Source: Verrucomicrobiales bacterium
GTDB lineage: Bacteria > Verrucomicrobiota > Verrucomicrobiia > Verrucomicrobiales > DEV007
Assembly (NCBI GenBank): GCA_023253615.1
Contig: JALRFZ010000276.1
Coordinates: forward strand, 1 to 8,605
Direction of reading: 5' to 3'
DNA: 8,605 bases
In this document: positions 6,600 to 8,605 of the stretch, piece after piece
Layout: each line of letters opens with the position of its first letter
Position numbering within the stretch: position 1 is the first letter of the stretch
Notes under the pieces: model-generated
What the model saw: only the letters and a program-made list of their open reading frames with translations
Told to the model about the DNA's origin: nothing
The model's database searches: none
Made by a program: the position numbers and the translations under genes

Positions 6600-7195
6600 G
6601 GTTCGAGTCCGAGTTCGGTGAGGAGTTCCCGCATTTTCTTCCGGGCGCGGTGGGCCCTGACCTTGACGTTGCTCTCGGTCCAGCCGGTGAGGGCGGCGGT
6701 CTCGCGCACGCCGCGCTCTTCGAGATCGAGCAGGGTGATGACGAGACGGTCCTTCGCCTCGAGCCGTTCGAGGAGGAGCGAGACGGTTTCCCAAGCCTCG
6801 CGGCGGGAGCGGGCGCGCTCGTCGCCGAGGTCACGATCATCACGCCGTTCGGTCGGGTCGACGAGGGTTTCGCTTTCGCGGCGACGACGGTTGGAGCGGA
6901 GAAAATCGTAGCAACCACGCACGGCGACGGTCATCACCCAGTGTTCGAAAGGCGCGTCGCTCCGGTAGCTGCCGAGGCCGCGCCAGAGCTTCACGAGGAG
7001 ATCCTGGACGAGGTCCTCGAGCTCCGGTCGCGTGCGCGCGAAGCGCGAGGCCGTCGACCAGATGCGGGGACGGTAATGCGCGGCGAGGCGGACGAAGGCG
7101 TCTTCGTCTCCCTTCACCGCCCGGGCCACCCATTCGGACTCTGGTATTTCGGTCTCCACCTTCCGCGTCGCCCGGCTTGTATCGAAAAAAAACAT
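6596..7195 (-). CDS. RNA polymerase sigma factor, ECF (sigma-70) family
   Basis: This 199-residue protein has the two-domain layout of ECF sigma factors, which direct RNA polymerase to a small stress regulon. Region 2 runs from about 20 to 103, with the core-binding stretch ELEDLVQDLLVKLW (58-71) and the promoter-melting helix FEHWVMTVAVRGCYDFLR (83-100). A charged linker (101-135) follows. Region 4 runs from about 137 to 192 with a helix-turn-helix, RETAALTGWTESNVKVRAHR (164-183). The start is the ATG at 7195; the frame extends only to a TTG three codons upstream. The first codons after ATG are an eight-base T run (TTT TTT TTC). It is the first gene of a tight minus-strand operon and is divergent from bioA. 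A likely ECF promoter lies just upstream, suggesting it activates itself. Confidence 0.93.
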   Translation of the reverse strand: MFFFDTSRATRKVETEIPESEWVARAVKGDEDAFVRLAAHYRPRIWSTASRFARTRPELEDLVQDLLVKLWRGLGSYRSDAPFEHWVMTVAVRGCYDFLRSNRRRRESETLVDPTERRDDRDLGDERARSRREAWETVSLLLERLEAKDRLVITLLDLEERGVRETAALTGWTESNVKVRAHRARKKMRELLTELGLEP

Positions 7196-7217
7196 GATGA
7201 GCAAGCAGCTCCCGCGA

Positions 7218-7243
7218 GGGGAGACGACACGCTCCCCGGGGAG
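7218..7243. repeat. 12-bp palindrome and GGGGAG repeats between sigma operon and bioA
   Basis: CTCCCCGGGGAG (7232-7243) is a perfect 12-bp palindrome in the spacer of the predicted ECF promoter. A third half-site GGGGAG lies at 7218-7223, exactly 20 bases before the copy at 7238-7243, so the two direct copies would face the same side of the helix. The right arm also overlaps the purine-rich sequence GGGGAGG (7238-7244) that may serve as the bioA ribosome binding site. It could be an operator or a leader hairpin; no binding protein is identified. Confidence 0.35.
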
Positions 7244-7249
7244 GTTACA
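7223..7249 (-). promoter_or_regulatory. Predicted ECF-type promoter of the sigma-factor operon
   Basis: Read on the minus strand, TGTAAC (7249-7244) is followed after exactly 17 bases by CGTC (7226-7223). ECF sigma promoters have an AAC-containing -35 box and a CGT-type -10 box 16-17 bases apart; B. subtilis SigX, for example, uses TGTAAC-N17-CGAC. Transcription would start near 7215, leaving a leader of about 20 bases before the sigma ATG at 7195. Short motifs arise by chance, but the spacing and position are right for autoregulation. Confidence 0.5.
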
Positions 7250-7254
7250 CCATC

Positions 7255-8605
7255 ATGTCGATTTCCGGTCGCGGGAGAGACTGTTTGACGCCCCCGGCCG
7301 CGCTCTTAGTGTTGCCGGAAACCTTTTCCCTCACGCCGTTGACCTCCTTTCTCCCGCCTCTGTCCAGCGGCGAACTCCGCCGCCTCGACCACGATCACTT
7401 CTGGCATCCCTTCACCCAGATGCGGGATTGGTGCGCCTCGGAGACGGATCCGCTCGTGATCGTCTCCGGCGAGGGGCCGTGGCTCATCGACTCGGAGGGA
7501 AACCGCTATTTCGACGGCAATAGCTCGATCTGGACGAATCTCCACGGACATCGCCATCCCCTCATCGACGGGGCGATCCGCGACCAGCTCGATCGGATCG
7601 CGCATAGTTCGGCGCTGGGTTTTTCCAACGAGCCGGCCATCCGCCTCGCCGCGAAGCTCGTCGAGGTCGCGCCGGGCGACTCGCTCACCCGGGTGTTTTT
7701 CACCGACGATGGCTCGACCGCGATCGAATGTGCCTGCCGCATGGCCGCGCAGTACCGCGAGCGGGTCGGTGAGACGGTGCGACGCCGTTTTGTCGCCTTC
7801 GACGGGGCCTACCACGGCGATACGGTCGGGGCTGCCTCGCTCGGAGGCATCCCGGCTTTTCACGGGCTCTTTGCCTCGACCGGCTACGAGGTGACCCGTC
7901 TCGCGACGGTGGAGGCGCTCGAGGCACTCGCACCGCCGGAAGCCGCGGAAATCAACGCGGTGATCCTCGAACCGCTCATCCAAGGTGCCGCCGGGATGCG
8001 GCTTGGGCCTGTGGGAATGCTGCGCCGGATCCGCGAATGGTGTGACCGTCACGGTGCCTTTCTCATCCTCGACGAGGTGATGACGGGCTTCGGCCGCACC
8101 GGGAAGATGTTCGCCTGCGAACACGAGGAGGTCGTGCCGGATTTTCTTTGCCTCGCGAAGGGACTGACGGGCGGCTATCTGCCGCTTGCCGCGACGCTTA
8201 CGACCGAACGGGTCTTTGCAGCGTTCCTCGGCCGGTTCGATGAACTGAAGACCTTTTTCTACGGACACAGTTACTGCGGCAACGCCCTCGGTTGTGCCGC
8301 TGCTTTGGGAAGTTTGCGGGTCTTTGAAGAGGAGCGGGTCCTCGAAGGTCTGCGGGCCAAGATCGAGGTATTCAACCAAGCCTTGCAGGAAGCCGCGTCA
8401 CGATGCCCGGCGTTTGGAGAAGTCCGGCAGATCGGTCTCATCGCCGGCATTGATCTGGTGGATCCCGGGACGGGCGCTCCGCTCGATTGGCGCGAGGAAA
8501 CCGGAGCCAGGATCTGTCGCAGGGCCCGTCGGTATGGGCTCCTCACCCGTCCCATCCGGGATACCCTGACCCTGATGCCGCCCCTCGTCTCCATGGAGGA
8601 GCAGA
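7255..8605 (+). CDS. bioA: Adenosylmethionine-8-amino-7-oxononanoate aminotransferase (BioA), 3' end outside window
   Basis: BioA is the PLP enzyme that makes 7,8-diaminopelargonate in biotin synthesis, using S-adenosylmethionine as amino donor. Numbered from the ATG at 7255, it shows WHPFTQM (from residue 50), [34 protein letters not shown], and [11 protein letters not shown] with the phosphate-binding Gly153-Ser154. Further on are FDGAYHGD with Y186, [12 protein letters not shown] with D273 for the pyridine nitrogen, the PLP lysine K302 in [10 protein letters not shown], and [16 protein letters not shown]. The last residues seen, [13 protein letters not shown], are near the usual C terminus, so perhaps 20-30 residues are missing. 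The start is uncertain: ATG 7255 has GGGGAGG ten bases upstream but gives about 30 residues more than usual before WHPFTQM. GTG 7309 is the alternative and lacks a ribosome binding site. It diverges from the sigma operon. Confidence 0.92.
   Translation, partial: MSISGRGRDCLTPPAALLVLPETFSLTPLTSFLPPLSSGELRRLDHDHFWHPFTQMRDWCASETDPLVIVSGEGPWLIDSEGNRYFDGNSSIWTNLHGHRHPLIDGAIRDQLDRIAHSSALGFSNEPAIRLAAKLVEVAPGDSLTRVFFTDDGSTAIECACRMAAQYRERVGETVRRRFVAFDGAYHGDTVGAASLGGIPAFHGLFASTGYEVTRLATVEALEALAPPEAAEINAVILEPLIQGAAGMRLGPVGMLRRIREWCDRHGAFLILDEVMTGFGRTGKMFACEHEEVVPDFLCLAKGLTGGYLPLAATLTTERVFAAFLGRFDELKTFFYGHSYCGNALGCAAALGSLRVFEEERVLEGLRAKIEVFNQALQEAASRCPAFGEVRQIGLIAGIDLVDPGTGAPLDWREETGARICRRARRYGLLTRPIRDTLTLMPPLVSMEEQ

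Noticed and set aside
6301..6918. Upstream extension of the Spy-like gene to a 340-codon frame
   Set aside because: The extension overlaps the sigma and anti-sigma genes in another frame and is Arg/Pro/Ser-rich; the membrane protein starts naturally at 6300.
6083..7288. Plus-strand open frame of 401 codons across the sigma operon
   Set aside because: It is antisense to three well-supported genes; its Arg/Ser- and Glu-rich composition is a shadow of the opposite strand.
7306..8379. Minus-strand open frame of 357 codons
   Set aside because: It is antisense to bioA, whose motifs are unmistakable on the plus strand.
5113..8605. A biotin-related cluster, because of BPL_N and bioA in one window
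   Set aside because: The BPL_N-type protein is secreted, on the opposite strand and in the sigma operon. The family name comes from a domain of yeast biotin ligase and does not imply biotin metabolism. No ligase or biotin-attachment domain is visible.
1..8605. CRISPR arrays, tRNA or rRNA genes
   Set aside because: No regularly spaced direct repeats and no tRNA- or rRNA-like conserved stretches were seen.

Overview
This is a GC-rich bacterial segment (about 60% GC by eye) with tightly packed genes on both strands. Several genes lack an obvious Shine-Dalgarno sequence, and the minus-strand genes throw large antisense open frames. The gene content (a secreted BPL_N-type amidotransferase-like protein, an ECF sigma factor followed by tiny one-helix membrane proteins, a UxaB-type reductase) suggests the Verrucomicrobiota or a neighbouring phylum. 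That placement is an inference, not something proved by the sequence.

Layout. (1) 1-187: the end of an insertion sequence with the first 29 codons of a transposase (probably IS4 family) reading out of the window. (2) Up to 1897, minus strand: the first 570 or so residues of a type I restriction subunit HsdR. The IS cuts it just after the first RecA-like helicase domain, so the restriction enzyme is almost certainly dead. No hsdM or hsdS lies upstream. (3) 2015-2044: an intrinsic terminator. (4) 2075-3520, minus: 6-phosphogluconate dehydrogenase (gnd), complete. (5) 3572-5079, plus, divergent from gnd: moaE (molybdopterin synthase large subunit) overlapping a UxaB-like tagaturonate reductase by 4 bases. 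The reductase is short at its C terminus, and MoaE has lost two residues usually found in its active site.

(6) 7195-5113, minus: a probable four-gene operon. It holds an ECF sigma factor, a 97-residue one-helix protein that is probably the anti-sigma factor (4-base overlap), a 134-residue membrane-anchored Spy/CpxP/CnrX-like protein (5-base gap), and an exported glutamine-amidotransferase-like protein with an intact Cys/His/Glu triad (45-base gap). The first three resemble an envelope-stress or metal-sensing module such as CnrH/CnrY/CnrX. A motif TGTAAC-N17-CGTC sits directly upstream of the sigma gene and looks like an autoregulated ECF promoter. A perfect 12-bp palindrome fills much of its spacer. 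(7) 7255 to the window end, plus, divergent from the sigma gene: bioA, nearly complete but cut off by the window edge. It is easy to miss because it has no stop codon inside the window.

The most interesting parts are the four-gene ECF module with its promoter and palindrome, the IS-disrupted hsdR, and the moaE/reductase pair. I did not find a clearly unprecedented system.
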